Of a stretch of 64,000 bases of DNA, positions 39,656-49,011 are shown one piece after another (the first letter of the stretch is position 1; every line of letters begins with the position of its first letter). The DNA is taken from the NCBI GenBank assembly GCA_945895375.1, contig CAMDEE010000001.1, positions 218,248-282,247 of the forward strand. The letters run 5' to 3'. A program made the position numbers and the translations under genes. The notes under the pieces are model-generated. The model ran no database searches, was not told the DNA's origin, and worked only from the letters and a program-made list of their open reading frames with translations. The stretch is from Auritidibacter sp. Marseille-P8566. GTDB taxonomy: Bacteria; Actinomycetota; Actinomycetes; Actinomycetales; Microbacteriaceae.

Positions 39656-40714
39656 ATGACTGAAAAGCTCCCTATTGAATTCGGATTAGATACCTTTGGC
39701 GACGTTGGCTCTGATGACCAAGGAAATCCGATTACCCCAGCGCAGTCAATCAGAGACATTGTCGATCAAGCCATCCTCGCTGATGACCTTGGCATTGACC
39801 ACTTCAATGTAGGTGAGCACCACAGAAATGACTTTGCTGTTTCAGCGCCCGACACAGTGCTAGCCGGAATCGCAACTGTTACGAACCAAATCAAACTTGG
39901 ATCAGGTGTAACTGTTTTATCAAGCGAAGACCCAGTTCGCGTCTATCAAAGATTTGCAACTCTTGATGCTCTTTCAAACGGTAGAGCTGAAATTACTGCA
40001 GGTAGAGGTTCCTTCACTGAGAGTTTCCCACTGTTTGGTTTTGCGCTTTCAGATTATGAAAAACTCTTTGAAGAAAGACTAGATCTTCTAGTTGAGCTTC
40101 TAAAAGAGAAGCCAGTGACTTGGTCAGGAGAAACTAGAGCAGCTCTAAATAACCAAGAGGTTTATCCAAAGACAGAACGAGGAGCTATTCCCCTTCGAGT
40201 TGGTGTTGGTGGTTCACCACACAGCGTGATTAGAGCAGCCAAGCACGGAGCAACACTAGCTCTCGCTATCATCGGTGGCGGACCAGAACGCTTCGCTCCT
40301 TTCGCAGGACTATACAGAGAGTCACTCAAGAGATTCGATAAGCCTCAGTTACCTATCGGCATTCACTCACCAGGCCACATCTCAGATACTGATGAACAGG
40401 CCGCTAGCGAAATGTGGCCTCAATACAACGCTTCATTTGGGAGAATCGGCCAAGAGCGTGGTTGGGGACCAATGACCTATGACCACTTCGATAATGAAGT
40501 CAAACATGGTTCCTTGTATGTTGGGTCTCCTGAGACTGTGGCAAAGAAGATTATCCACGCTCTTGAATCAACTGGTGCAAACCGCTTTGATCTCAAGTAC
40601 TCAACGGGAGCTATGCCTCAGTCACAGATGCTTCGCTCTATAAAGCTCTATGCAACTGAAGTCATCCCAATGGTCAAAGAGGCTTTGGGTGCTGAAGTAA
40701 CCATCTCTTACTAG
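39656..40714 (+). CDS. LLM-class flavin-dependent oxidoreductase (luciferase-like)
   Basis: GLDTFGDVG, FNVGEHHRNDFAVSAP, GSGVTVLSSEDPVRVYQ. Confidence 0.88.
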   Translation: MTEKLPIEFGLDTFGDVGSDDQGNPITPAQSIRDIVDQAILADDLGIDHFNVGEHHRNDFAVSAPDTVLAGIATVTNQIKLGSGVTVLSSEDPVRVYQRFATLDALSNGRAEITAGRGSFTESFPLFGFALSDYEKLFEERLDLLVELLKEKPVTWSGETRAALNNQEVYPKTERGAIPLRVGVGGSPHSVIRAAKHGATLALAIIGGGPERFAPFAGLYRESLKRFDKPQLPIGIHSPGHISDTDEQAASEMWPQYNASFGRIGQERGWGPMTYDHFDNEVKHGSLYVGSPETVAKKIIHALESTGANRFDLKYSTGAMPQSQMLRSIKLYATEVIPMVKEALGAEVTISY

Positions 40715-40831
40715 AGAACCTGAATGCTGGTTGTTCTAAATCTAAATGTTCCCTGAGAACTGGGTAATTCAAAAGAATGCCACTTGCGACCCTAAATAGG
40801 CTTATCCCGACCCCAACAATAGGAGCCTCAG

Positions 40832-41200
40832 ATGAACCTTGGAAATGTTGCACTAGTACTCTCAAGCACATTAGTTCTAACCGGCTGTGGATTCTCATTG
40901 CCATCAGAGGCAGATGCAGAGCCATGCCAGCAGCTAAACACTGTTCTAAGTGACAAGCTAGAGAGCCTTCCAACAGGAGGGTTTGATGCAGTAGCGCTGG
41001 CCAGCACCATCCAAAGTGATGTTATTGCCATTGCTCCGGAGGGTTTCCAGCCAATACTTGAGAAAGTAACTACTGCCCTAACAGCTGACCCAATAGCCAC
41101 AGGGGACCTAACAGCAGCCGCTACTGAAATCGGAGTTCGCTGCGCACTGGTTGGAGTGAACATTGAGTTCCCTAGTCCTACCGACTTCCTAGTGAACTAA
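40832..41200 (+). CDS. Putative lipoprotein
   Basis: Lipobox LVLTGCGF; ORF. Confidence 0.6.
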   Translation: MNLGNVALVLSSTLVLTGCGFSLPSEADAEPCQQLNTVLSDKLESLPTGGFDAVALASTIQSDVIAIAPEGFQPILEKVTTALTADPIATGDLTAAATEIGVRCALVGVNIEFPSPTDFLVN

Positions 41201-41220
41201 ACGCAAAGAGTTAAAACAGA

Positions 41221-41246
41221 AGGAGCCACCCTTTCGGGTGGCTCCT
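41221..41246. terminator. Bidirectional terminator hairpin between the lipoprotein and rhodopsin genes
   Basis: AGGAGCCACCC-TTTC-GGGTGGCTCCT followed by aaagtttt. Confidence 0.8.
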
Positions 41247-41269
41247 AAAGTTTTAGGAACTAGTTGTTA

Positions 41270-42124
41270 CTAGTGACCTTCAGCTGCTGCGTGCTCTTTG
41301 CTCTCTTCAGCTGACTTGATTCTCGCGATTGAGAAGATCAATAGACCGAATAGACACTTAGCAAGGATGTCAGCAATTGTGTATCCAACTTCACGAGCTA
41401 CAACTTCTGATGCTGTTGCAACTTCTGGACCGTTCATCGCAAGGATGAAGGTGATTGGGTAGACACCCCAGGTAGCAAGAAGAAGAACGCGTAGTGTCTG
41501 GAATAGACCACGTACCTTCTCTGACTGGCTAGATAGGCTCTTCTTCATTTCAACCCATAGAACATACATGATGTATAGGAATGGGATGGTTGATAGAAGA
41601 CCCCATACTGCTGCTTCACCTGTCCAGCCACCGGCTGCCATTGGCAATAGGTCAAGCTTTGCGTCTCCAGGGTAACCAAGGATAATCATCAAAGCTGCAG
41701 CTGGAACTAGACGCTTTAGAAGTGATGAAGAAATAGCCTTTGCAAGACCTAGAACTGCAACTAGCTCAACTAGTAGTAGTGGAACAGTTAGGAACCAGTC
41801 AATGTAACGGTAACCAACGTTGTAGTTAGCTGCACCGAACGCAAGCATGTCTGCGCCTGTTGCTGCTGCAGCCTTTGTGCTTTCGTTGATTCCATAACCG
41901 TGACTGAATGAGTCGAACATACGGAAGTAGTGGTAAGCAGCGATTGATGTAACTGTTGCTGAAACCATAACTGCCATGCGGTATTTAGGTAGAACACGAT
42001 CTCTAGCTACCCATAGGAAGATAGATGTGAAAACCATGCTTGCAATACCAAGTGAAAGCATGTTGTACACAGCGCTAAATTCGTAGCCTGTTAGAGCGAA
42101 GGAGAGTACTCCGGGCTGATCCAT
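41270..42124 (-). CDS. Actinorhodopsin/xanthorhodopsin-like light-driven proton pump
   Basis: Seven TM; helix C YRYIDWFLTVPLLLVE (D-T-E pattern), helix G IADILAKCLFGL with the retinal Lys. Confidence 0.93.
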   Translation of the reverse strand: MDQPGVLSFALTGYEFSAVYNMLSLGIASMVFTSIFLWVARDRVLPKYRMAVMVSATVTSIAAYHYFRMFDSFSHGYGINESTKAAAATGADMLAFGAANYNVGYRYIDWFLTVPLLLVELVAVLGLAKAISSSLLKRLVPAAALMIILGYPGDAKLDLLPMAAGGWTGEAAVWGLLSTIPFLYIMYVLWVEMKKSLSSQSEKVRGLFQTLRVLLLATWGVYPITFILAMNGPEVATASEVVAREVGYTIADILAKCLFGLLIFSIARIKSAEESKEHAAAEGH

Positions 42125-42291
42125 TTATGTTGCCTTTCGATAAGTTAATCGAGCGCATTTTTGAGCTCGACTTTTGTTGCTTTTACAAGGCTACCCATGT
42201 AATTCGGGAAGAAATACGCTCTGAGAGCCTTGTTTACACACTTGTTATACAGGTAAAACACAGACTACGTGCCCCCAAAAACCCCTAGTTT

Positions 42292-43473
42292 CTAGGAAAC
42301 CATGACGCTTTCGTAGCCTCTGAGGACGAAAGTTGGCCGTCTTTTTGGTGTTTCAGCGAGCGCAATATTTGGAAAACGTTCAAATAACAGCGGCAGTGAT
42401 GCGCTCATCTCGATACGCGATAGCGGGGCCCCTAAACAGAAGTGAATACCTGCCCCAAACCCGATGTGTGGGTTCTGTTCCCTAGCGAGGTCGAGCTCAT
42501 CTGCCCTATCAAAGATGGTTTCATCCCGGTTCGCTGATCCAAGAAGCGAAGCAATCTTCTGACCTACTTTAACCAATACGCCACCAATCTCGGTATCAGC
42601 GGTTGCTGTTCTTTCAAAGAGGTGAAGGGGAGCATCGAATCGAAGGAACTCTTCGATTGCTGTGTCAGCAACTGCTCTTGGGTTCTTTCTTAGAAGTTCT
42701 AACTGATCAGGTCTTTCAAAGGTAGCCACCATTCCATTACCAAAGCCATTTACGCTCGCCTCATGGCCTGCGTTCAACAAAAGAACACAGGTGGCAATCA
42801 GTTCTTGAGCGTTAAGTTTCTCGCCGGCTTCTTCAACAACAGCCAACTCACTAATCAAGTCTGTGCCAGGCTCAGCCTTGCGCTTATGCATAAGAGCTCT
42901 GACATACTCGGCAAATTCATGGGCTGCTTGCTGAGCCTCCTGTTGAGCTTCTACTGAAGGGCTAACTTCATACATCTTTACTATCGACTGCGACCAAGGC
43001 CTCAATAGATGCTCATCCTCATCTGGGAACCCTAGGAGAGCAGCAATTACCTTCACCGGCAAAGGCTCGGCATAATCCGCAATTAGGTCAAAGTTGCCTT
43101 TTGAGGACAGTTTGTTTTCAGCTTCATCCAACAGCAGGTTGGCAATTCGCTCAACTTCTGGTCTGAGGGCCTCGATTCTAGATCTTGAGAAAGCCTTTCC
43201 CACTAGAGAACGAAGCCTGGTGTGCTTAGGAGGCTCTGAGTCCAAAAGGCTATCTGAGTGTAACCAGTTGAATTCATTCCACTGACTCTCAGGCTCTTTT
43301 GGAGTAAAGATACGGCCAAGAGTCTTGGTTCTTAGAACTGCATTCGCATCGTTGTAACGAGCTGCTAGAAAGATACCTAATTCTTCATGCCAGACAGGTT
43401 TACCATGTTGCCTTAACTCTTTGAGAGCTGGGTACGGATTAGCAACAAAGTCTGGATCTGTGAAGTTGATCAT
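42292..43473 (-). CDS. Cytochrome P450
   Basis: Heme motif FGAGIHFCLGAPLSR, I-helix LNAGHEAS, ExxR in EEFLRFDAPLH. Confidence 0.93.
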   Translation of the reverse strand: MINFTDPDFVANPYPALKELRQHGKPVWHEELGIFLAARYNDANAVLRTKTLGRIFTPKEPESQWNEFNWLHSDSLLDSEPPKHTRLRSLVGKAFSRSRIEALRPEVERIANLLLDEAENKLSSKGNFDLIADYAEPLPVKVIAALLGFPDEDEHLLRPWSQSIVKMYEVSPSVEAQQEAQQAAHEFAEYVRALMHKRKAEPGTDLISELAVVEEAGEKLNAQELIATCVLLLNAGHEASVNGFGNGMVATFERPDQLELLRKNPRAVADTAIEEFLRFDAPLHLFERTATADTEIGGVLVKVGQKIASLLGSANRDETIFDRADELDLAREQNPHIGFGAGIHFCLGAPLSRIEMSASLPLLFERFPNIALAETPKRRPTFVLRGYESVMVS

Positions 43474-43500
43474 GGAACAAGGCTAAGCCAGCAAAAAGAC

Positions 43501-44139
43501 TTATTTACCGATTTTGGCGATGGCCTTCTGTGCGGGTAGCAAACCAACCGCCAAAACAATAAAGAATGCAGCAATAGTCAAGATCCATTGCGCCATGGTA
43601 GCCACCCCATACTGAGGGTCAATAAACCAGTAAGCCCACCACTCGGTGATGAACCCTCTGGTAATAGCGAAGGCTAGCCAAGTTAGCGGATAGACAAGAA
43701 CCCAGAAAGCTGTCTTGAGCTTCAGTGGAACAGCGGTGCGAGCAATCAGCCACTCCAAAAGAACAAAGATAGGCATCCAAGTGTGCAATATCTGGTTAGG
43801 AAGCTCTGGCCAGTCGTAGCCAATGTCACGAGGATCTAGTTCAGCATCAACAAGCAATGCGTTATAGATAACACCAACAATGACCATAGATGCTGCCATG
43901 GTTAGGCGGAAAAGAGTAAGGAACTTGGTCTCAGGCTGGTTGCGCAGAACCCTAAGTCCACCTATTACTAGGACAACCCCGGTTAGCAAGCTTGAGGTGA
44001 TAGTAAAGAAGGAGAAGTATTCGGTAGGGCGGAATAGGTTGTGCGCAACGCGGTCACTGATCTGCCAGAAGACGCTACCGAATAGGGCTAACGCCATAAG
44101 GATTCGAATGAACCCAAGACTCATAGATGTATTTAGCAT
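43501..44139 (-). CDS. Pr6Pr-like integral membrane protein
   Basis: Six TM segments; FFTITSSLLTGVVLVIGGLRVL, HTWMPIFVLLEWLI, YPLTWLAFAITRG. Confidence 0.7.
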   Translation of the reverse strand: MLNTSMSLGFIRILMALALFGSVFWQISDRVAHNLFRPTEYFSFFTITSSLLTGVVLVIGGLRVLRNQPETKFLTLFRLTMAASMVIVGVIYNALLVDAELDPRDIGYDWPELPNQILHTWMPIFVLLEWLIARTAVPLKLKTAFWVLVYPLTWLAFAITRGFITEWWAYWFIDPQYGVATMAQWILTIAAFFIVLAVGLLPAQKAIAKIGK

Positions 44140-44225
44140 TAGAAAAGCCTAATCAGAGTGACCACCTTCTAATGGCCTCAAAATGCACCTGATGCGAAAG
44201 TGTTATAGATAGTTAGAATTGGGCC

Positions 44226-44837
44226 ATGCTCAAGGTTTTGCTAACAGGATTCGAGCCATTCAATGGTGCTCGACTAAATCCAAGCGAGCAGCTCGTTACC
44301 AGAATGAAATCAGATTCCGTTCCTGGAGCACAAATAATGACCGCAGTTCTACCAGTTGTTTATGGGGAAGCAGCCAGTCATCTGTTAGCGCTCATCGATG
44401 AGCACAATCCTGACGTGGTGATTTCTTTTGGTCAGGCTGAAGGCAGGACAGGGATCACCCCTGAACGTTTCGCAGTGAACCTAAACGATGCATCAATCGC
44501 TGATAACAAGGGACACATCAGAGTCGATCAGCCAATTCACCCAAACTCCCCAACGGCCTATGAATCAACACTTCCCGTCAAAGAACTTGTAAGCGCTCTA
44601 AGGGCTGAAGGCATAGCCTCAAACCTGTCACTAACAGCAGGAGCATTTGTCTGTAATCACATCTTTTACGAATTACAGCATGCCCTCCAAGACAAGAACA
44701 TCAAATCTGGTTTCGTTCACGTTCCCCTAATGACTGAGCAACAAGAAGACTTCCCTGGTCTTTTCACCATGGATATTGAAACTATGGTTCTGGCAGCTAA
44801 GGCTATGGTTTCTGTCCTTGTCGCCAAGGCAGACTAA
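44226..44837 (+). CDS. pcp: Pyroglutamyl-peptidase I
   Basis: LLTGFEPFNGARLNPSEQ, GRTGITPERFAVN, SAGAFVCNH-like LTAGAFVCNHIFYELQ. Confidence 0.92.
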   Translation: MLKVLLTGFEPFNGARLNPSEQLVTRMKSDSVPGAQIMTAVLPVVYGEAASHLLALIDEHNPDVVISFGQAEGRTGITPERFAVNLNDASIADNKGHIRVDQPIHPNSPTAYESTLPVKELVSALRAEGIASNLSLTAGAFVCNHIFYELQHALQDKNIKSGFVHVPLMTEQQEDFPGLFTMDIETMVLAAKAMVSVLVAKAD

Positions 44838-44972
44838 TGTCTAAGAACTTCTGGCCAAGTATTTGTTGTTCATGGCGAAGCGGGCGTAGCTGAATCATTT
44901 AGTGATTCAATCGTTGCCAAGCTGGGCTGGAAATCTAAAGCACCTAAAGATGGTGAAGAAGTAATTCTCTAA
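44838..44972 (+). pseudogene. C-terminal remnant of an MBL-fold (RMMBL-domain) RNase/exonuclease-like gene
   Basis: In-frame after the pcp stop, no start: CLRTSGQVFVVHGEAGVAESFSDSIVAKLGWKSKAPKDGEEVIL*; resembles the RMMBL tail 'VFLVHGE..'. Confidence 0.5.
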
Positions 44973-45382
44973 CGAGGAGAGTTGTTCCCAATCTTTGGAG
45001 CTCTGAATAGTCCAACTAGGTAAGCAAAACTGAAACCAAAGCCAACAGCTGCATATGCGTAGTCAAACCAGGTAAGGGTTTCAACTGGGATCAAGAGAGT
45101 TAAGACACCAAGACCTGCAGCGGAGATAGCCATCACTCTTGCTGAGAATGAGACGGTTGAATCTTTACCCTTAAGTGAAACTGAAAACATGTTTCCAGCA
45201 AGAGCAACAAGGGTAAGCCCAATCATTCTCATGGCCCAGTCAAGTTCAGGTGTTGAACTCATGCCTAGTAATTCATTGAATAGGGATGGGCTAATGATTA
45301 GCAATAGCGCACTGAATCCGAAAACCGTTGCTCCAGTGAATAGGACTCTGCGTAGGTATTTGAAGTTATCCATGTCTTTCAT
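44969..45382 (-). CDS. Hypothetical membrane protein
   Basis: ORF with four TM segments. Confidence 0.65.
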   Translation of the reverse strand: MKDMDNFKYLRRVLFTGATVFGFSALLLIISPSLFNELLGMSSTPELDWAMRMIGLTLVALAGNMFSVSLKGKDSTVSFSARVMAISAAGLGVLTLLIPVETLTWFDYAYAAVGFGFSFAYLVGLFRAPKIGNNSPR

Positions 45383-45510
45383 AATGGCAGAACAAAACAG
45401 AAATGTTGAGACAAAAGGTAGGTACCCCTACTTGCATCAAACAGTCTGGTCGAAAAACAGCTAGGTGTCGCTTCATTCATATAATCCATGAGTGACATTA
45501 GTGTTTGACA

Positions 45511-45717
45511 ATGGCAGAACCAGTAAAAGGACCTAAGAGTTACTTTCCTTCAATTGAAGCTAAGTACGGTAAACCAATTACCTTTTGGATGAAAGAACTC
45601 AAAAAGGTCAAAGATCTCAAGCACCTGGAACAGGTGAACTTCCTCAAAGTGACTCATGAAATGGGTCACGGCCACGCCAATGCCTTAGTTGCCGTCTTTA
45701 GAGCAGAGAACCCCTAA
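45511..45717 (+). CDS. DUF4287-type small protein
   Basis: GPKSYFPSIEAKYGKPITFWMKELKK...VTHEMGHGHANALVAVFRA. Confidence 0.75.
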   Translation: MAEPVKGPKSYFPSIEAKYGKPITFWMKELKKVKDLKHLEQVNFLKVTHEMGHGHANALVAVFRAENP

Positions 45718-45772
45718 ATCAATTATTCGTTTTTCAGAAGACGTCAATATCGGACTAGGTAGACTTGGATTT

Positions 45773-47089
45773 ATGTCATTAAAAATTTCAGTAATAGGTC
45801 TTGGATATCTTGGCGCAACACATTGCGTGGCCATGTCCAAACTCGGTCACACAGTAATAGGTATCGAGCCAAACCAAGCCAAGATTGACAGCCTAAAATC
45901 AGGTCACGCAGGATTCTTTGAGCCAGGTCTTGATGAAGAACTTGCTAAGCAAATTGCTTCAGGCCGTCTAACTTTCCAAAGTTCACACGATGAAGGCTCA
46001 AGAGATGTCGATGTTCACTTCATTTGTGTTGGAACACCGCAGAAAGATGGGTCTCTTGCAGCGGACACTTCTTATCTGCACTCGGCAATCAAAGACCTAG
46101 CACCGTACCTATCCAAAGACGCAGTTGTTGCAGGTAAGTCAACAGTTCCGGTTGGCACAGCAGCGCTTCTGACAATAGAGCTAACTAACCTTGCTGGCTT
46201 CGCTCCAAACCTTGCTTGGAATCCAGAGTTCCTAAGAGAAGGAACAGCGCTTGAGGATTCACTAAATCCTGATCGACTGGTTGTTGGTGTTACTAACCAA
46301 CATTCTGAAGACAAACTTCGTGAAGTATTCGCTCCGATGATTTCATCCGGAATTCCATTTATTGTGACAGACCTGGCAACAGCAGAATTAGTAAAAGCTG
46401 CTGCTAACGCCTTTCTGGCAACCAAAATCTCATTCATTAACGCTATGGCTGAGATCGCTGAAGTTTCAGGGGCAGATGCAACTCAACTAGCAACCGCTAT
46501 TGGCTACGACGAACGTATTGGTAACAAGTTCCTACGTAACGGTGTTGGCTTTGGTGGGGGATGTCTACCTAAAGACATTAGAGCGCTTATGGCTAGAGCA
46601 GAAGAACTTGGCGTTGGTCAATCAGTTGCTTACCTAAAAGAAATAGACAAGATCAACATTCGTAGGCGTGATCGGGTAATTGACATGTTGACTCAAGAAC
46701 TTGGCACCCTCAAGGGTAAGAAGGTCTTGGTCTTAGGAGCAGCTTTCAAGCCAGACAGCGATGATGTCAGAGACTCACCAGCATTAGAAATTGCATCATT
46801 GATTCAAGGAGCTGGAGCAACGGCCGTTGTTCACGACCCGATTGCTCTATCGGGTGTGAACAAAAAGCATCCCGAACTTACTACCCAGCAAGATTTGATG
46901 AAAGCTTTCGATGGAGTTGACGCTGTTGTTCTAGCTACAGAGTGGCAAGAATATCGCCAGTTGGACCCTGCAACTGTCTCAGGTGTTGCCAATAAGTTGA
47001 TCATCGACGGTAGAAATGTCCTAGACATAGCAAAGTGGCAGCAAGCCGGTTTTAAGGTCTTAGCATTAGGTAAGACAATAAAAAACTAA
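45773..47089 (+). CDS. ugd: UDP-glucose 6-dehydrogenase
   Basis: ISVIGLGYLGATHCVAMSKLGH, GVGFGGGCLPKDIRAL; start set at MSLKISVIG (45773). Confidence 0.92.
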   Translation: MSLKISVIGLGYLGATHCVAMSKLGHTVIGIEPNQAKIDSLKSGHAGFFEPGLDEELAKQIASGRLTFQSSHDEGSRDVDVHFICVGTPQKDGSLAADTSYLHSAIKDLAPYLSKDAVVAGKSTVPVGTAALLTIELTNLAGFAPNLAWNPEFLREGTALEDSLNPDRLVVGVTNQHSEDKLREVFAPMISSGIPFIVTDLATAELVKAAANAFLATKISFINAMAEIAEVSGADATQLATAIGYDERIGNKFLRNGVGFGGGCLPKDIRALMARAEELGVGQSVAYLKEIDKINIRRRDRVIDMLTQELGTLKGKKVLVLGAAFKPDSDDVRDSPALEIASLIQGAGATAVVHDPIALSGVNKKHPELTTQQDLMKAFDGVDAVVLATEWQEYRQLDPATVSGVANKLIIDGRNVLDIAKWQQAGFKVLALGKTIKN

Positions 47090-47098
47090 GGAAGAACC

Positions 47099-48586
47099 AT
47101 GACCACTGTCATGCATTTCATCAACGGCAAACAAGTTGCCAATTCATCAACTAGAAATGGTAATGTCTTCAATCCTGCAAAGGGTGAAATTACAAAACAT
47201 GTTGCACTGGCTGAAACCAAAGATGCTAAAGCAGCTATTCAAGCAGCAGTTGATGCATATCCTGCTTGGCGAGACACATCTCTTACTAAGCGTCAACAGA
47301 TCATGTTTGCCTTCAGAGAGATTCTGAATGCTAACAAAGAAGAACTTGCAGCCATTGTCACTGAAGAACACGGTAAGACCCTGCCTGATGCTCTAGGTGA
47401 AGTAACCAGAGGACTTGAAGTTGTTGAGTATGCAACATCTATGGCTAGTCACCTCAAGGGTTCTTATAGCGAACAGGTTTCAACTTCTATTGATGTTTAC
47501 TCAATCAAGCAATCTCTCGGTGTTGTTGGAATCATTAGCCCATTTAACTTTCCAGCTATGGTGCCAATGTGGTTCTTCCCAATTGCCCTGGCAGCAGGCA
47601 ACACAGTAGTTCTCAAGCCTTCAGAGAAGAATCCATCAGCTGCTATCTGGATGGCTGAAAAACTCAAGCAGGCAGGTTTACCTGATGGTGTATTCAATGT
47701 TCTTCAAGGTGACAAGGTCGCTGTTGATGAACTACTGACCAACAGCGATGTTCAAGCCATCAGCTTTGTTGGTTCAACCCCTATTGCTAAATACGTTTAT
47801 GAAACAGGAACTGCTCACGGCAAGAGAGTTCAAGCACTAGGTGGAGCGAAGAACCATATGCTAGTTCTTCCTGATGCAGATCTAGAACTGGTAGCTGACT
47901 CAGCAATCAACGCAGGCTTTGGTTCAGCGGGAGAGCGCTGCATGGCGATCTCCGTTGTTATTGCTGTTGAACCTATAGCCGATGCACTGATTGAAAAGAT
48001 CAAGACCAGAATGAGTTCTCTCAAGGTAGGAGATGGAACACGTAACTGCGACATGGGTCCACTTGTTACTAAGGAACACAGAGACAAGGTTGCTTCATAC
48101 ATCGACATTGCTATTGCCGATAAAGCAACAGTGGTTGTGGATGGTAGAGGCATTGAAGTTGATGGTGATGCCAACGGCTTCTGGCTTGGACCTACGCTGA
48201 TTGATAACGTTCCAACGAGCTCAAGAGTCTATAAAGATGAGATCTTTGGTCCAGTGCTTTCTGTTGTTAGGGTTGCAAGTTACGAAGAAGGTTTAAAGCT
48301 GATCAACGATGGTGCCTACGGCAATGGAACAGCTATCTTCACTAATGACGGTGGAGCAGCTAGAAGATTCCAGAATGAAGTTGAAGTTGGAATGATTGGC
48401 ATCAACGTTCCTATTCCGGTTCCAGTTGCTTACTATTCCTTTGGTGGTTTCAAGAGCTCACTATTTGGTGATACTAAAGCCCACGGCATGCAGGGTGTGC
48501 ACTTTTATACCAGGGAAAAGACAGTCACCAGCAGATGGCTCGACCCTAGCCATGGCGGTATAAACCTAGGCTTCCCACAGAACTAA
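47099..48586 (+). CDS. mmsA: CoA-acylating methylmalonate-semialdehyde dehydrogenase
   Basis: FNFPAMVPMWFFPIALAAGNTVVLKPSEKNPSA, GGAKNHMLVLPDAD, SAGERCMAISV. Confidence 0.92.
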   Translation: MTTVMHFINGKQVANSSTRNGNVFNPAKGEITKHVALAETKDAKAAIQAAVDAYPAWRDTSLTKRQQIMFAFREILNANKEELAAIVTEEHGKTLPDALGEVTRGLEVVEYATSMASHLKGSYSEQVSTSIDVYSIKQSLGVVGIISPFNFPAMVPMWFFPIALAAGNTVVLKPSEKNPSAAIWMAEKLKQAGLPDGVFNVLQGDKVAVDELLTNSDVQAISFVGSTPIAKYVYETGTAHGKRVQALGGAKNHMLVLPDADLELVADSAINAGFGSAGERCMAISVVIAVEPIADALIEKIKTRMSSLKVGDGTRNCDMGPLVTKEHRDKVASYIDIAIADKATVVVDGRGIEVDGDANGFWLGPTLIDNVPTSSRVYKDEIFGPVLSVVRVASYEEGLKLINDGAYGNGTAIFTNDGGAARRFQNEVEVGMIGINVPIPVPVAYYSFGGFKSSLFGDTKAHGMQGVHFYTREKTVTSRWLDPSHGGINLGFPQN

Positions 48587-48645
48587 ACCCTCGGGAATAA
48601 ATCCCACCTAGCTAGTGTTCTATTACTCGACTAGGAGAAATATAC

Positions 48646-49011
48646 ATGTGGATTTTTACCAAGAACGGTTTTGTAAGTGCAGTAAGAAAGAATGCTCACC
48701 CAGATGTTCTAACCATCAGGACTAGAGACAAAGAATCATTAGCAGAGCTAATTGATCTAACTGGGGCAGAGTTAGCTAAATCACCAGATGGTGATTACCC
48801 GTATCGAATCTTTGTGAAGCCAGAAGTTTTTGCAGAGTGGCTATCAACTTCAGCTCTGGATATTGATTACGACAACTTCAAGAGCAAAGTCGCAAAGGTT
48901 CGCGGCAATGCATTCACAGCATCACTACACAATGTTTGGTCAGCCATGCTCAACGTTGAAGACGAAGATGCTAGAGACGGTGAAGCACACTATGTGGATC
49001 CAAACAACTAG
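48646..49011 (+). CDS. Conserved hypothetical protein
   Basis: ORF with upstream RBS-like aggaga; no recognised motif. Confidence 0.6.
   Translation: MWIFTKNGFVSAVRKNAHPDVLTIRTRDKESLAELIDLTGAELAKSPDGDYPYRIFVKPEVFAEWLSTSALDIDYDNFKSKVAKVRGNAFTASLHNVWSAMLNVEDEDARDGEAHYVDPNN

Noticed and set aside
42218-42228. GCTCTGAGAGC palindrome upstream of the rhodopsin gene as an operator
   Set aside because: 11-bp dyad is short and could occur by chance; no second copy found.
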